Positions 1 to 11,982 of a DNA stretch of 64,000 nt are shown here, piece after piece. Source of the stretch: Deinococcus aquiradiocola. Its GTDB lineage: Bacteria; Deinococcota; Deinococci; Deinococcales; Deinococcaceae. The position numbers and the translations under genes are program-made. Every line of letters starts with the position of its first letter. Positions within the stretch are counted from its first letter, which is position 1. The stretch spans positions 62,001 through 126,000 of the forward strand of contig NZ_BMOE01000011.1 of NCBI RefSeq assembly GCF_014646915.1, given 5' to 3'. Below the pieces are notes generated by a model. That model was not told the DNA's origin, ran no database searches, and saw only the letters and a list, made by a program, of their open reading frames with translations.

Positions 1-852
<852 letters not shown>

Positions 853-965
853 GTTCCCGAGGGGTGCCGTTCGCCTCGTGGCGGGCGGTGTGGAGGTCAC
901 GGTAGGGGGTCCTGCCGTGGCCTTTTCGTGTGTCGGCGGTGTGGCCGGAACTCACGGATAATTCA

Positions 966-994
966 TTGACCGTCTGGTCAAGGAATGCTACCGT
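966..994 (+). promoter_or_regulatory. fabH promoter with FadR/TetR-type operator palindrome
   Basis: TTGACC (966-971) and TACCGT (989-994), separated by 17 bp, look like -35 and -10 boxes for fabH. The -35 box is the left arm of a perfect palindrome, TTGACC-GTCT-GGTCAA (966-981). TGACCGNNCGGTCA-like sites are bound by TetR-family FadR regulators of fatty-acid genes in Thermus-type bacteria, and this site differs from that pattern at one central position. A repressor bound here would cover the -35 box. The regulator gene is not in this window. Confidence 0.6.
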
Positions 995-1013
995 GTCGGT
1001 CGGAGGATCACCT

Positions 1014-2039
1014 ATGCCCATCGGTATCACGGCGCTCGGGGCGTACACGCCGGAGCGCGTCCTGACCAACACAGACCTCGAAGGGATGTTCGAGACCAGC
1101 GACGAGTGGATCGTGTCGCGCACCGGCATCCGCGAACGCCACCTGTCCGCCGACGGCGAATTCGCGTCCGACATGGGCGTGCGCGCCGTGCGCGACCTGC
1201 AGGACCGCTACCCGGACGTGCTGGACGGCGTGGACCTCGTGGTGTGCGCCACCAGCAGCCCCGACGCGTACTTCCCCAGCACCGCTGCCCTCGTCGCGGG
1301 CCAGGTGGGCCTCGCGGGCGCGGGCGCCCTCGACGTGTCCGTCGCGTGCAGCGGCTTCGTGTACGCCCTGTCCGTCGCGCAGGGCATGATCATGGGCGGC
1401 ACGGCCCGCAAGGTGCTCGTGCTGGGCGCCGAGGTCCTCTCCAAGATCGTGGACTGGCAGGACCGCACCACCTGCATCCTCTTCGGGGACGGGGCAGGCG
1501 CGGCCATCGTGGAGGACGTGCCGGACGGGTACGGTTTCCAGTCCTTCGTGCTCGGCGCGGACAGCGCGGGCGGCTCCAGCCTCTACAAGTTCGCGGTCGC
1601 GGACCGCATTCCCGGCGTGCCGGTCGGGACGGGCAACGCCATGCTCGGCATGAACGGCCGCGAGGTCTTCAAGTTCGCGGTGCGCGTCCTGGGCGACAGC
1701 GGCGAGCAGGCGCTCGGCAAGGCGGGCCTGAAGGGCAGCGACATCGACTGGCTGATCCCGCACCAGGCGAACGTCCGCATCATCGAGTCGGCGTGCAGCC
1801 GCTTCGGGGTGTCCCTCGACAAGACCGTCATCAACCTCGACCGGTACGGCAACACCAGCACCGCCAGCGTCCCGCTCGCCCTGCGCGAGGCGCTCGACGA
1901 CGGCCGCGTGAAGGACGGCGATCAGCTGCTGCTCGTCGCCTTCGGCGGCGGCCTCAGCTGGGGCGCGAGCGCCATGCGCTGGTACGGCGGCCGCACCGAG
2001 ACGAAACGCGCCGCTCCGGCCGCCCTGGTGGCCCGGTGA
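1014..2039 (+). CDS. fabH: 3-oxoacyl-ACP synthase III (KAS III)
   Basis: Condenses acetyl-CoA (or branched acyl-CoA) with malonyl-ACP to start fatty-acid synthesis. The 341-aa protein has the complete catalytic triad: Cys112 in VACSGF, His250 in PHQAN and Asn280 in GNTSTAS. The ATG at 1014 is chosen because a CGGAGGA ribosome site lies at 1001-1007 and the protein then begins at the first beta strand (MPIGITALG), as in the family. The open frame extends upstream to a GTG at 930 but without homology. The stop overlaps the fabD start (GTGA), so fabH-fabD-dinB-fabG should be one translationally coupled operon. Confidence 0.95.
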   Translation: MPIGITALGAYTPERVLTNTDLEGMFETSDEWIVSRTGIRERHLSADGEFASDMGVRAVRDLQDRYPDVLDGVDLVVCATSSPDAYFPSTAALVAGQVGLAGAGALDVSVACSGFVYALSVAQGMIMGGTARKVLVLGAEVLSKIVDWQDRTTCILFGDGAGAAIVEDVPDGYGFQSFVLGADSAGGSSLYKFAVADRIPGVPVGTGNAMLGMNGREVFKFAVRVLGDSGEQALGKAGLKGSDIDWLIPHQANVRIIESACSRFGVSLDKTVINLDRYGNTSTASVPLALREALDDGRVKDGDQLLLVAFGGGLSWGASAMRWYGGRTETKRAAPAALVAR

Positions 2040-2968
2040 GCGCGCCCGTGCAGGCCCGCGGCGTGATCGCCGCACTGTTCCCCGGGCAGGGCTCCCACGC
2101 GCTCGGGATGGGTCAGGCGGTCGCCGCGCACAGCCCCGAAGCGCGCGCCGTGATGGACGCCGCCGAGGCCGCCGTGCCCGGCCTGACCGGCCTGATGCGG
2201 GACGGCCCGCTGGAGGACCTGACCCTCACCGCCAACCAGCAGCCCGCCCTCGTCGCCGCGAGTGTCGCCGTATACCGCGCGTACCTCGCGGCGGGCGGTC
2301 CCGTGCCCGCGTTCGCGGCCGGGCACAGCCTCGGCGAGTTCAGCGCGCACGTCGCGGCCGGCAGCCTGACCCTGGGGGACGCGCTGCGCCTCACGCGGCG
2401 GCGCGGCGAGCTGATGCAGGCGGCCGTCCCGGCCGGCGTGGGCGCCATGAGCGCCGTGATGGGCGACCCGGACGTGCTGCGCGAGGTGCTGGCGGGCGTG
2501 GACGGCGTGGCCGAGATCGCGAACCTGAACGCGCCCACCCAGACCGTCATCAGCGGCGAGAAGGCGGCGGTGGACGCGGCAGGCGCGGCCCTCAAGGCGC
2601 GCGGCCTGAAGGCCATCCCGCTCAAGGTGTCCGCCCCCTTCCACTGCTCGCTCATGACGCCCGCCCGCGAGGGCCTCGCCGGGGACCTGCACGCCACGGC
2701 GTACCGCACGCCCGCCTTCCCGGTCGTCGCGAACGTCACGGCGGAACCCGTCACGGACGCCACCCTCATCGCGCCGCTCCTCGAAGCGCAGATCACCGGC
2801 AGCGTCCGCTGGGTGCAGACGGTGCAGCGGCTCGCGGCACTCGGCGCGGACACCTTCGTGGAGTTCGGGCAGGGCACCGTCCTGACGGGCCTCGTGAAAC
2901 GCATCCTGCCGGACGCGCGCACCGTGAACCTGCACACCCCCGAGGACATCGCGGCCTTCCTGGCGTGA
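2036..2968 (+). CDS. fabD: Malonyl-CoA:ACP transacylase
   Basis: Loads malonyl groups from CoA onto acyl carrier protein for chain elongation. About 310 aa, starting with GTG at 2036 in a 4-bp overlap (GTGA) with the fabH stop. The family opening LFPGQGS is at residues 14-20, the nucleophile Ser98 lies in GHSLGE, and the catalytic His203 lies in APFHCS. GTG codons at 2048 and 2063 are in frame and could also serve as starts. The first is preferred for the overlap. The 3' end overlaps the next gene by GTGA. Confidence 0.94.
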   Translation: MSAPVQARGVIAALFPGQGSHALGMGQAVAAHSPEARAVMDAAEAAVPGLTGLMRDGPLEDLTLTANQQPALVAASVAVYRAYLAAGGPVPAFAAGHSLGEFSAHVAAGSLTLGDALRLTRRRGELMQAAVPAGVGAMSAVMGDPDVLREVLAGVDGVAEIANLNAPTQTVISGEKAAVDAAGAALKARGLKAIPLKVSAPFHCSLMTPAREGLAGDLHATAYRTPAFPVVANVTAEPVTDATLIAPLLEAQITGSVRWVQTVQRLAALGADTFVEFGQGTVLTGLVKRILPDARTVNLHTPEDIAAFLA

Positions 2969-3557
2969 ACGACCTGAACACAGACAGCACCGGCCTCAAC
3001 CGTTCCGGACCGGACAGCACCGACCTGAGCGGGGAACTGCGCCGGGCAGGTCAGGACGCCGCGACCTGTTTCGGCCGCCTGCCGCCGCACGTCTACTTCG
3101 CTGGCAGCGACGAGCAGTGGTCGCCGGCCCACCACGTGCGGCACCTGACGCTCTCGAACCGCCCGCTGACCCAGGCGCTGCGGCTGCCCCGACTGGCGCT
3201 GCTGGCCCTGGGCGGCCGAACCGAGCACGGCCGGGCGGGCCGGGACTTCGCCACCATGCGCGGGACGTACCTGGCCGCGCTGCAGGCGGGTGGGCGCGCT
3301 TCGGGCCGCTTCCTGCCGACGCTCGGTGCGGGCCGGAACGCCGAGGCGCAGGCGGCCGGGGTGGCCGAGTTCCTGGCCTCGCTGGAGGCGCTGAGCGGAG
3401 CCGTGGCCCGCTGGCCGGACGCCGATCTGGACCTGCTGACCCTGCCGCACCCGCTGCTGGGCCGACTGACCCTGCGCGAGATGCTGTATTTTGCCGTGTA
3501 CCACCATTCCCATCACCTGGAAGGCGTGCGCCGCCGCCTTCCGGAAAGCGAGCAAGC

Positions 3558-3561
<4 letters not shown>
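2965..3561 (+). CDS. DinB-superfamily protein inside the fab operon
   Basis: A 198-aa protein with the two histidine patches of the DinB/YfiT four-helix bundle: WSPAHHVRH near residues 52-60 and YHHSHHLEG near residues 175-185. In DinB-like proteins these histidines bind a divalent metal, and characterised members are thiol transferases or hydrolases. The substrate of this one is unknown. It starts with GTG overlapping the fabD stop and ends overlapping the fabG start (ATGA), so it is co-translated with fatty-acid synthesis genes. The first 20 residues are S/T/D-rich and probably disordered. A role in fatty-acid metabolism rests only on position. Confidence 0.75.
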
Positions 3562-4307
<746 letters not shown>

Positions 4308-4336
4308 CCCCCACCCGGCCGGGACAGGCACGCGAC

Positions 4337-4364
4337 CGGCCCCCTTGAGGGGCCGTTCATCTTT
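4337..4364 (+). terminator. Terminator of the fab operon
   Basis: Perfect 7-bp GC stem CGGCCCC/GGGGCCG (4337-4343 and 4349-4355) with a five-base loop, followed by TTCATCTTT. It lies 30 bp after fabG. Confidence 0.7.
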
Positions 4365-4412
4365 CCCGTGGAGCACCGGCGGGAACACCGTGAAGCGCGG
4401 TATCCTCATGAA

Positions 4413-7412
4413 ATGCCCGGACCGCAGAGAGTGAGGACCACGCCCCCTCACCCGTCCAGCGAACCGCTTGAGCAGCTGAACGTCGCGCTCGCCGCGGCCG
4501 GTACGCCCGCCGACGTGCGCGCCGCCGTCCGGCACGCCGTCACGGACGGCCTGCACCTGACGCCCGAGCAGGTGGACCTGCACCTCGTGGACGACCGCGT
4601 GGACGACCGGCCTGCCGCGGTGCAGGCGGCCCTCACGGAACGCCTCCCGCAGCATCTGCAGACCCCTCAGGGCCGCGAGGTGGCCGTGCCGGTCGTGCAC
4701 GGCTCCTCCGGCCTGCTGCTCGGCGCCGTGTACGTCCGCCTGGACGACCCGCAGGCGGCGCACGGCTGGACGCCGGACGCGCAGGACTACCTGCAGGCCG
4801 TGGCCGTGCAGGCGTCGTCGGTGCTCGCCCGGACCCGCGAGACGCCCATGCCCGTGGCGCTCCCCCCGGACGGCCCGGGCCGGGATTCGGCGCTGGACGC
4901 CCTGATCGCGTTCACGCAGGCGACCGCCAGCACCACCGACGTGATCGCGCTCGCGCAGCAGGCCGCGCAGGTCATTCAGAGCACGCTGGGCAGTGTGGGC
5001 GTCATGTATGCCGAACTGCAGGACGGCCTGTGGCGGGCCCGCATGCTGGCGGCCCGCGTCCCGGACGCGCTGCGCGCCACGCTGGACGCGGGCCTGCCGG
5101 AACGCACGCCCGCGTACGCGCAGGCCGTGGAGGCCCGGCAGGCCGTGTTCGTGGACGACTGGGACGCGCAGGAGCAGCAGACGCCGCAGTCGGAGGCGTC
5201 CAGCGCGGCCGCGTTCCACCCGTTCTTCGTGGACGGCGAGCCGCACGGCATGCTCGTCATGGGCACCTCGTCCCACCGGCAGTGGGACGCGCAGGCGCGC
5301 GGCGTGTTCCGCGCGGTGGGCAGCAGCCTGAACCTCGCGCTGGAACGCGCCGCGCAGACGCGCCGCCTCGCGAGCCGCAACGCGGAACTGCAGGCGCGCG
5401 CCCGGACGCTGGAGCGTTTCGCGGACCTGTCGCGCGACCTCGCACTGGAACGCGACCCGCGGGCGCTGGTGGGGCACGCGCAGGACATCGTGCTGACCCT
5501 CATCCCGAGCGGCGTCAGCACGTACTACGAGCCTGACGGGGACTGGAACGCGGGCGCGGGCGGGTGGCGACTCGTGTCGCACCGGGGGCACTTCCGCAAC
5601 CCGGACCTGCTGCGGACCCTGCAGGGCGGCCTGAGCCGCGGCGCGAACCGTAACGTGGACGTGCCCTACGACACCGCCGAACCCGTGTACCAGGACAGTT
5701 TCGATCCCGGTACGGCCCGCACGGCCCGCGAGCAGTTCACGGAGATCCGGGCGTCGGCCGCGCTGCCGGTACACGTGAGCGGGCGGGTGCGCGGCGTGCT
5801 GGTGGTCGGCGTGCACGAGGCGCACCTCTGGACGGACAGTGACCGCTCGCTGCTGCAGACGGCCGTCCGTTCGCTCGGCATCGCGCTGGAACGCGCCGAG
5901 CAGGGCCGCGAGATCCGCACGTGGCGCGAACGGTACGAGACGGCCGTGCGCGGCTCCGGGCACCTGCTGTACGACTGGAACCCCGACCGGACGGAACGGG
6001 TGTACGGGGGCACCGTGACGGCCATCACCGGGTACGGCGAGACGGAACTCGGCACGCTGCGCTGGGCGGACGACGTCGTCCACCCGGACGATCAGGCCGC
6101 GTACCGGGCAGGCCTCACGGACGCGCTCGCGAGCGGGGAGGAACTGCACCTGCGTTACCGCCTCATCACGCGGGACGGGGACGTGCAGGACATCGAGGAC
6201 GACGCCTTCATCCACCGGGACGCGCAGGGGCGGGCCACGCGCGTCATCGGTTTCGTCAAGGACGTCACGGACCGTCACCGCACCGAGGCGGCCCTGAACG
6301 CCGCGTCGCGCTTCAACGCCCTGCTGCTCGACAACGTCGGCGAGGGCCTCGCGGGCGTGGACATCCAGGGCCGCACGTCCTTCGCGAACCCCGCCGCGCT
6401 CCGCATGCTGGGGTACACCGAGCAGGAATTCGTGGGCCGCCAGCAGCACGACCTCATCCACCACTCGCACGCGGACGGCAGCCCCTACCCTCGCCGTGCG
6501 TGTCCGGTGTACGCCGCGTTCACGGACGGCAAGACGCGCACCGTGGACGGCGAGGTCTTCTGGCGCAAGGACGGCAGCAGCTTCCCGGTCGAGTACACCA
6601 GCACCCCCATCCGGGACGCGTCCGGCATCATCCAGGGCGCCGTGCTCGCCTTCCGGGACGTCACGGAGCGCCGCCTCGCGGAGGAACGCCAGCGGCAGAG
6701 CAACGCCGACCTCGCGCACAGCAACGAGGAACTGCACGCCGCGAACGAGGAGCTCGAAGCGTTCGCGTACTCCGCGTCGCACGACCTGCGGACCCCCGTC
6801 CGGCACGTCAAGGGCTTTTCTGAACTGGCGCGCAAGGCCGTCGCGCAGGGCAACGCGGACCGCGCCGTGGCGCACATGCAGGTCGTGGAGCAGGCCGCCG
6901 AGCGCATGTCGGCCCTGATCGACGCGATGCTGCACCTCTCGCGCAGCACCCGGCAGGAACTGCGGCCCGGCCCGGTGGACCTGAACGTGCTGCTCGAACG
7001 CGCGCAGGCGGACGTGGCGACCGACCTGCACGGCCGCACGGTGCAGTGGGTGGTCTCGCCGCTCCCGACCGTGCAGGGGGACGCGACCACCCTGCAGCAG
7101 GTCATGACGAACCTCGTCTCGAACGCCGTGAAGTTCACGCGGGACCGCGATCCGGCCCGCATCGAGGTGTGGGCGGAGGGCACGCCGGACCACTGGACGG
7201 TGCAGGTGCGCGACAACGGCGCGGGCTTCGACGCCACGTACCGCGACAAGCTCTTCGGGGTGTTCCAGCGCCTGCACAACCAGCGGGACTTCGAGGGGAC
7301 GGGCGTGGGTCTCGCCACCGTGCGCCGCATCGTGCTGCGGCACGGCGGGCGGGTCTTCGCGGACGGCGAGGTGGGGCGTGGCGCGACCTTCGGCTTCACC
7401 CTCCCCCGCTGA
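4413..7412 (+). CDS. Multi-GAF/PAS sensor histidine kinase
   Basis: A 999-aa cytoplasmic sensor kinase with no predicted membrane segment. The order is three GAF-like domains (about residues 10-140, 155-310 and 320-495), two PAS domains with PAC tails (about 500-625 and 630-750), HisKA with phospho-acceptor His790 in SHDLRTP, and a HATPase_c domain with N-box (NLVSNAVKF), G1 (DNGAGF) and G2 (GTGVGLA). No receiver domain or neighbouring response regulator is seen, so its partner is unknown. Start: a TATCCT -10 box (4401-4406) is six bases before the ATG at 4413, implying a leaderless mRNA. A GTG at 4368 would start inside the upstream terminator region. The GAF ligand is not predictable. The last two domains resemble the output half of phytochrome-type kinases, but no PHY domain is present. 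Confidence 0.85.
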   Translation: MPGPQRVRTTPPHPSSEPLEQLNVALAAAGTPADVRAAVRHAVTDGLHLTPEQVDLHLVDDRVDDRPAAVQAALTERLPQHLQTPQGREVAVPVVHGSSGLLLGAVYVRLDDPQAAHGWTPDAQDYLQAVAVQASSVLARTRETPMPVALPPDGPGRDSALDALIAFTQATASTTDVIALAQQAAQVIQSTLGSVGVMYAELQDGLWRARMLAARVPDALRATLDAGLPERTPAYAQAVEARQAVFVDDWDAQEQQTPQSEASSAAAFHPFFVDGEPHGMLVMGTSSHRQWDAQARGVFRAVGSSLNLALERAAQTRRLASRNAELQARARTLERFADLSRDLALERDPRALVGHAQDIVLTLIPSGVSTYYEPDGDWNAGAGGWRLVSHRGHFRNPDLLRTLQGGLSRGANRNVDVPYDTAEPVYQDSFDPGTARTAREQFTEIRASAALPVHVSGRVRGVLVVGVHEAHLWTDSDRSLLQTAVRSLGIALERAEQGREIRTWRERYETAVRGSGHLLYDWNPDRTERVYGGTVTAITGYGETELGTLRWADDVVHPDDQAAYRAGLTDALASGEELHLRYRLITRDGDVQDIEDDAFIHRDAQGRATRVIGFVKDVTDRHRTEAALNAASRFNALLLDNVGEGLAGVDIQGRTSFANPAALRMLGYTEQEFVGRQQHDLIHHSHADGSPYPRRACPVYAAFTDGKTRTVDGEVFWRKDGSSFPVEYTSTPIRDASGIIQGAVLAFRDVTERRLAEERQRQSNADLAHSNEELHAANEELEAFAYSASHDLRTPVRHVKGFSELARKAVAQGNADRAVAHMQVVEQAAERMSALIDAMLHLSRSTRQELRPGPVDLNVLLERAQADVATDLHGRTVQWVVSPLPTVQGDATTLQQVMTNLVSNAVKFTRDRDPARIEVWAEGTPDHWTVQVRDNGAGFDATYRDKLFGVFQRLHNQRDFEGTGVGLATVRRIVLRHGGRVFADGEVGRGATFGFTLPR

Positions 7413-7475
7413 AGAGCACGGCCAGCGCTGCACCGGGCCGGACCGTGCATCTGTCCCGCGACCTGAAGGCATAGA

Positions 7476-7505
7476 AAAACCCCCCGTCCGGGGACAGGGG
7501 GATTT
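7476..7505 (-). terminator. Bidirectional terminator between kinase gene and tRNA-Asn
   Basis: CCCCCCGTCC pairs with GGGACAGGGGG around 7480-7501. On the minus strand the hairpin is followed by GTTTTTC, a good intrinsic terminator for the tRNA. It may also stop readthrough from the convergent kinase gene. Confidence 0.7.
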
Positions 7506-7508
7506 CTT

Positions 7509-7583
7509 TGGCTCGGGAGGTAGGGATCGAACCTACGACCATTCGATTAACAGTCGAACGCTCTGCCGCTGAGCTACTCCCGA
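7509..7583 (-). tRNA. tRNA-Asn (anticodon GTT)
   Basis: A 75-nt cloverleaf read on the minus strand. The acceptor stem TCGGGAG pairs with CTCCCGA, the discriminator is G, and CCA is encoded in the DNA. The D-arm contains GCTCAGCGGCAGAGC, the anticodon stem-loop is TTCGA-CTGTTAA-TCGAA with anticodon GTT, and the T-arm is GTAGG-TTCGATC-CCTAC. It is followed by a terminator at 7476-7505. Confidence 0.96.
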
Positions 7584-7670
7584 TCAGTTGCCGCTCTCGC
7601 AGCGAGACAGAGTGTATCAGGGCGGCGCGGGGAGTGCAAGACCCGCCTGCGGGCCGCCCTGAAAAGCTGC

Positions 7671-8621
7671 CTAGTTCTCCAGGAACGCGCCGAGGGTCCG
7701 GAAGCGTTCGCTGCGCTGGCGCAGGAGTTCGTCGCTGCTGAGAGTGGCGAGATCGTCGAGGTGGCGGGAGACGGCCGTGCCGAGCGCGGCGGCGCTGGTG
7801 TCCGGGTCGAGATGCGCGCCGCCCTGCGGTTCCGGCACGATCTCCTCGACGAGGCCCAGTTCGAGCAGGTCGGGCGCGGTGAGCCGGAGCGCTTCGGCCG
7901 CTTCGGGGGCCTTGGCGCTGTCCTTCCAGATGATGCTGGCGCACGCTTCGGGCGAGATGACGCTGTACCAGGCGTTCTCCATGATGATGACGCGGTTGCC
8001 GACGCCGATGGCGAGCGCGCCGCCGCTGCCGCCCTCGCCGATCACGGCGCACACCGCGGGCACGCGCAGGCGCACCATGCGCTGGATGCTCTCGGCGATG
8101 GCCCAGCCCTGACCGCGTTCCTCGGCGGCGATGCCGGGGTACGCGCCGGGCGTGTCGATGAGGCACACGACGGGCAGGCCACACTTCTCGGCGAGGTCCA
8201 TGAGGCGCATGGCCTTGCGGTAGCCTTCGGGGTTGCTCATGCCGAAACGGCGTTTGATCTTGCCTTTGGTGTCGCGGCCCTTCTGCTGCAGGAGCAGCAT
8301 GACGGGGCGGCCCTGCCAGCGGGCGGGACCGCCGATCAGGGCGGGGTCGTCGCCGTAGGCGCGGTCGCCGTGCAGTTCGGTGAAGTCCGTGGCGAGGCGT
8401 TCGACGTAGTCGAGGGCGGTGGGTCGGCCGGGCGCGCGGGCGAGCTGCACGCGTTCCCAGCGGGTGGGGGTGCTGAGCTGGCCGCGCAGGCGGTCCACCT
8501 GCTCCTGCAGGGACTGGATGGCGGCGCTGAGGTCCGCACCGGTCTTGCGGGCGGTGTCGTGCAGGTCCTGCAGGCGCGCTTCGAGTTCGGTGAGGGTGGT
8601 CTGGGTGGCGGTCGCGGTCAT
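7671..8621 (-). CDS. accA: Acetyl-CoA carboxylase carboxyltransferase alpha subunit
   Basis: Alpha subunit of the carboxyltransferase that moves CO2 from carboxybiotin to acetyl-CoA to form malonyl-CoA. 316 aa, close to the usual family length. The N-terminal helical region is followed by the crotonase-like core, with [10 protein letters not shown] and the oxyanion-type glycine stretch [10 protein letters not shown]. The ATG overlaps the accD stop as ATGA, so the two subunits are co-translated. It supplies malonyl-CoA for FabD and FabH, encoded about 5 kb away on the other strand. Confidence 0.95.
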   Translation of the reverse strand: MTATATQTTLTELEARLQDLHDTARKTGADLSAAIQSLQEQVDRLRGQLSTPTRWERVQLARAPGRPTALDYVERLATDFTELHGDRAYGDDPALIGGPARWQGRPVMLLLQQKGRDTKGKIKRRFGMSNPEGYRKAMRLMDLAEKCGLPVVCLIDTPGAYPGIAAEERGQGWAIAESIQRMVRLRVPAVCAVIGEGGSGGALAIGVGNRVIIMENAWYSVISPEACASIIWKDSAKAPEAAEALRLTAPDLLELGLVEEIVPEPQGGAHLDPDTSAAALGTAVSRHLDDLATLSSDELLRQRSERFRTLGAFLEN

Positions 8622-9514
8622 CGGGGGTCCTCGGCGGGCGCGTCCGGGAGAGCGGTGCCGGGCGTGGGGGCCGGCTGCCGCGTGAGCACGCTGAGCAGGC
8701 TGTGCAGCACGGCGCGCTGCTCGCGGCGGTCCGTGACGAGGTCCACCATGCCGTGTTCGAGCAGGAATTCGGACCTCTGGAAGCCTTCGGGGAGGTTCTG
8801 ACGGATGGTCTGCTGGATGACGCGCGGTCCGGCGAAGCCGATGAGGGCGCCGGGCTCGGCGACGATCACGTCGGCGATGGTGGCGAAGCTGGCGGTGACG
8901 CCGCCGGTGGTGGGGTCGGTGAGGAGACTGATGTACGGCAGGCCGCGTTCCGTGAGGCGCTGGAGCGCGACGGTGGTCTTGGCCATCTGCATGAGGGACA
9001 GGGCACTTTCCTGCATGCGGGCGCCGCCGGACGCGGCGACGAGCAGCAGCGGGACGCCCGCCTCGGCGGCCGTTTCGGCGGCGCGGGCGATCTCTTCACC
9101 GACGACGCTGCCCATGCTGCCGCCCGAGAATTCGAAGTCCATGACGGCCGCCATGACCGGCAGGCCGAGCAGCGTGCCGCGCCCGGTGAGGATGGCGTCC
9201 GGCTGCCCGGTCTTGCGTTGCGCGCGCTCCAGGCGCGCCGGGTACGTTTCGGTGTCCACGAAGTTCAGCACGTCGACGGGGTGGACGTGCCCGGACTGCT
9301 GCCAGAAGCTGCCCGGGTCGAGCAGCACCTCGATGCGGCGCCGGGCGGAGAGACGATGGTGGTAACCGCACTTGGGGCAGACGTAACTCTCTGCTTCCAG
9401 GTCCTTGTTGTAGATGTTTTCCTTGCAGGCGGGGCACTTGCTCCAGAGGTCGGGGATGTCGCTGCCCTCTGCGGGCTGGGCCCGGCGTCTGCGGAAAAAT
9501 TTATCGAGCGCCAA
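8618..9514 (-). CDS. accD: Acetyl-CoA carboxylase carboxyltransferase beta subunit, TTG start
   Basis: Beta subunit of the carboxyltransferase, 298 aa. The N-terminal zinc ribbon is complete, with Cys27, Cys30, Cys46 and Cys49 (CPAC...CPKC). The core shows the [12 protein letters not shown] and GARMQE motifs. The start is read as TTG at 9514 because GGAG lies seven bases upstream and there is no nearby in-frame ATG. A TAGAAT -10 box on the minus strand (9537-9542) gives a short leader. The last base pairs overlap accA (ATGA). Confidence 0.93.
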   Translation of the reverse strand: MALDKFFRRRRAQPAEGSDIPDLWSKCPACKENIYNKDLEAESYVCPKCGYHHRLSARRRIEVLLDPGSFWQQSGHVHPVDVLNFVDTETYPARLERAQRKTGQPDAILTGRGTLLGLPVMAAVMDFEFSGGSMGSVVGEEIARAAETAAEAGVPLLLVAASGGARMQESALSLMQMAKTTVALQRLTERGLPYISLLTDPTTGGVTASFATIADVIVAEPGALIGFAGPRVIQQTIRQNLPEGFQRSEFLLEHGMVDLVTDRREQRAVLHSLLSVLTRQPAPTPGTALPDAPAEDPR

Positions 9515-9536
9515 GAGAAGACTCCTTTATGGAGGC

Positions 9537-9542
9537 ATTCTA
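9537..9542 (-). promoter_or_regulatory. -10 box of accDA
   Basis: TAGAAT on the minus strand, 23 bases upstream of the accD TTG start. The leader carries AAAGGAG at the right distance for TTG initiation. No clear -35 box is visible. Confidence 0.5.
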
Positions 9543-9596
9543 GCGGCGCTCGGGTTTGAATGGGTTGACGCGGTACAAGGCGCCGCCGGATGCGGG

Positions 9597-10070
9597 TTAC
9601 TCGCCGAGTTTACGTTTCAGGTAGTTGTCGAGCTGGCCGAGGTCGGCGGCGAGTTCGTTGCGGACGGTGTCCATGCGGGCGGTGTAGGTGCCGAGGTCGG
9701 TGGCCTGCGTCTTGACCTGCGTCTGGATCTCGCCGAGGCGGCGGTCGAGGTACGCCTGCAGTTCCGCGAAGCGGCTTCCTTCGGCCTTGTCGAGGTTCGC
9801 GCGGAGGTTCTCCATGTCGCGCAGGATGCGGGCGCTGTCCGCGTCGCGGCGCAGGCGGGAGAAGGTGTTGACGAGCGCGAACAGCACGGCCGTGACGAGC
9901 CAGCCGACGAGCAGGTACGTGCCGACCGGGACGCCCTGCGACACGCCGAGGCCCGGAACACTGAGGGTGTGGGGGGCCGTGAGGGTGTTGCGGTTCTCGG
10001 GCGGGATCAGGAAGGCGATGGTGAGGACCGCCAGGATCGCCAGCAGGACGGTGTTCAGATTGAATCTCAT
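9597..10070 (-). CDS. Two-TM membrane protein with coiled coil (LapA/DUF1049-like)
   Basis: A 157-aa protein. Hydrophobic segments at about residues 7-22 and 50-68 flank a short polar stretch. They are followed by a charged helical region (about 70-157) that looks like a coiled coil. The topology resembles the LapA/DUF1049 family of small inner-membrane proteins involved in envelope assembly, but sequence support is weak, so the function is left open. GGAGGT lies six bases before the ATG. It lies between accD and the phosphorylase gene, on the same strand, with its own ribosome site. Confidence 0.6.
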   Translation of the reverse strand: MRFNLNTVLLAILAVLTIAFLIPPENRNTLTAPHTLSVPGLGVSQGVPVGTYLLVGWLVTAVLFALVNTFSRLRRDADSARILRDMENLRANLDKAEGSRFAELQAYLDRRLGEIQTQVKTQATDLGTYTARMDTVRNELAADLGQLDNYLKRKLGE

Positions 10071-10146
10071 GAGAGACCTCCAGCTTCAGCGTAACAAGCC
10101 CCGGCTGACGACACCTTAACGCGCGCGCTTAGGTTTCTTTCACGCG

Positions 10147-10188
10147 CAGTCGGGCCGCACCGTGACACTGCACGGCACGGCCCGACTG
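10147..10188 (-). terminator. Long perfect hairpin after pyrimidine-nucleoside phosphorylase gene
   Basis: CAGTCGGGCCG (10147-10157) pairs perfectly with CGGCCCGACTG (10178-10188). Inside it CCGTG and CACGG pair as a second stem. It lies 16 bp beyond the stop of the minus-strand phosphorylase gene. No T-run follows, so it may act as a pause or factor-dependent terminator, or protect the mRNA 3' end. Confidence 0.6.
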
Positions 10189-10204
10189 TGAAAATGCGAG
10201 AAGA

Positions 10205-11521
<1,317 letters not shown>

Positions 11522-11982
11522 GAGGTCTGGAGTGTACCCGTTCCCGGCGCGGTGGGTCCAGCGTGCGCGGGGTGCCTGGGGCGGGCTGGAGGGCGTGCCG
11601 GTGCGGACGCAGATGTGTGCGGGCGGCCGTCAGATTCACGTCAGGTTTACGTTCATGTCCGGATGACTTTCAGGTGAAGGTCGTACTTAACGTCCTCTTG
11701 TCTGGGCCGTAAGGTGCGGTCCTATGCTAGTTGTACCCGGTTCCCCGGAAACATGCGTCCAGACAGTCGCTCAGACCGTCTGATCCATCCAATCTCCGAT
11801 GTTCTGATGTGAATTCATCTCGTTTTCTTCGAAATAGACGTTTCTGGAAGAACGGGTACACGCAGGGTCAGGCAGCACGCTCACAGCCGATGTCCGGTTC
11901 AGGTCATCCCTCAGCCGTGCCGCCCCCCCGATCTGGCAGCTTTCCCTTCAGGTTCCCTCTTTCTCCTACAGGCGGTGTCCCC
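11522..11982 (+). other. 461-bp AT-richer intergenic region with promoter and long leader
   Basis: The only gene-free stretch above 350 bp in the window. TTGTCT (11698-11703) and TATGCT (11723-11728), 19 bp apart, could be a promoter, giving a leader of about 250 nt to the gene at 11983. The palindrome TCAGAC-C-GTCTGA lies at 11771-11783. The part from 11640 to 11870 is visibly less GC-rich than its surroundings. No tRNA, riboswitch class or convincing ORF was recognised. Confidence 0.5.

Noticed and set aside
930..1013. Upstream extension of fabH to a GTG at 930
   Set aside because: It would cover the promoter and palindrome, and the extra residues have no family counterpart. The ATG at 1014 has a good ribosome site.
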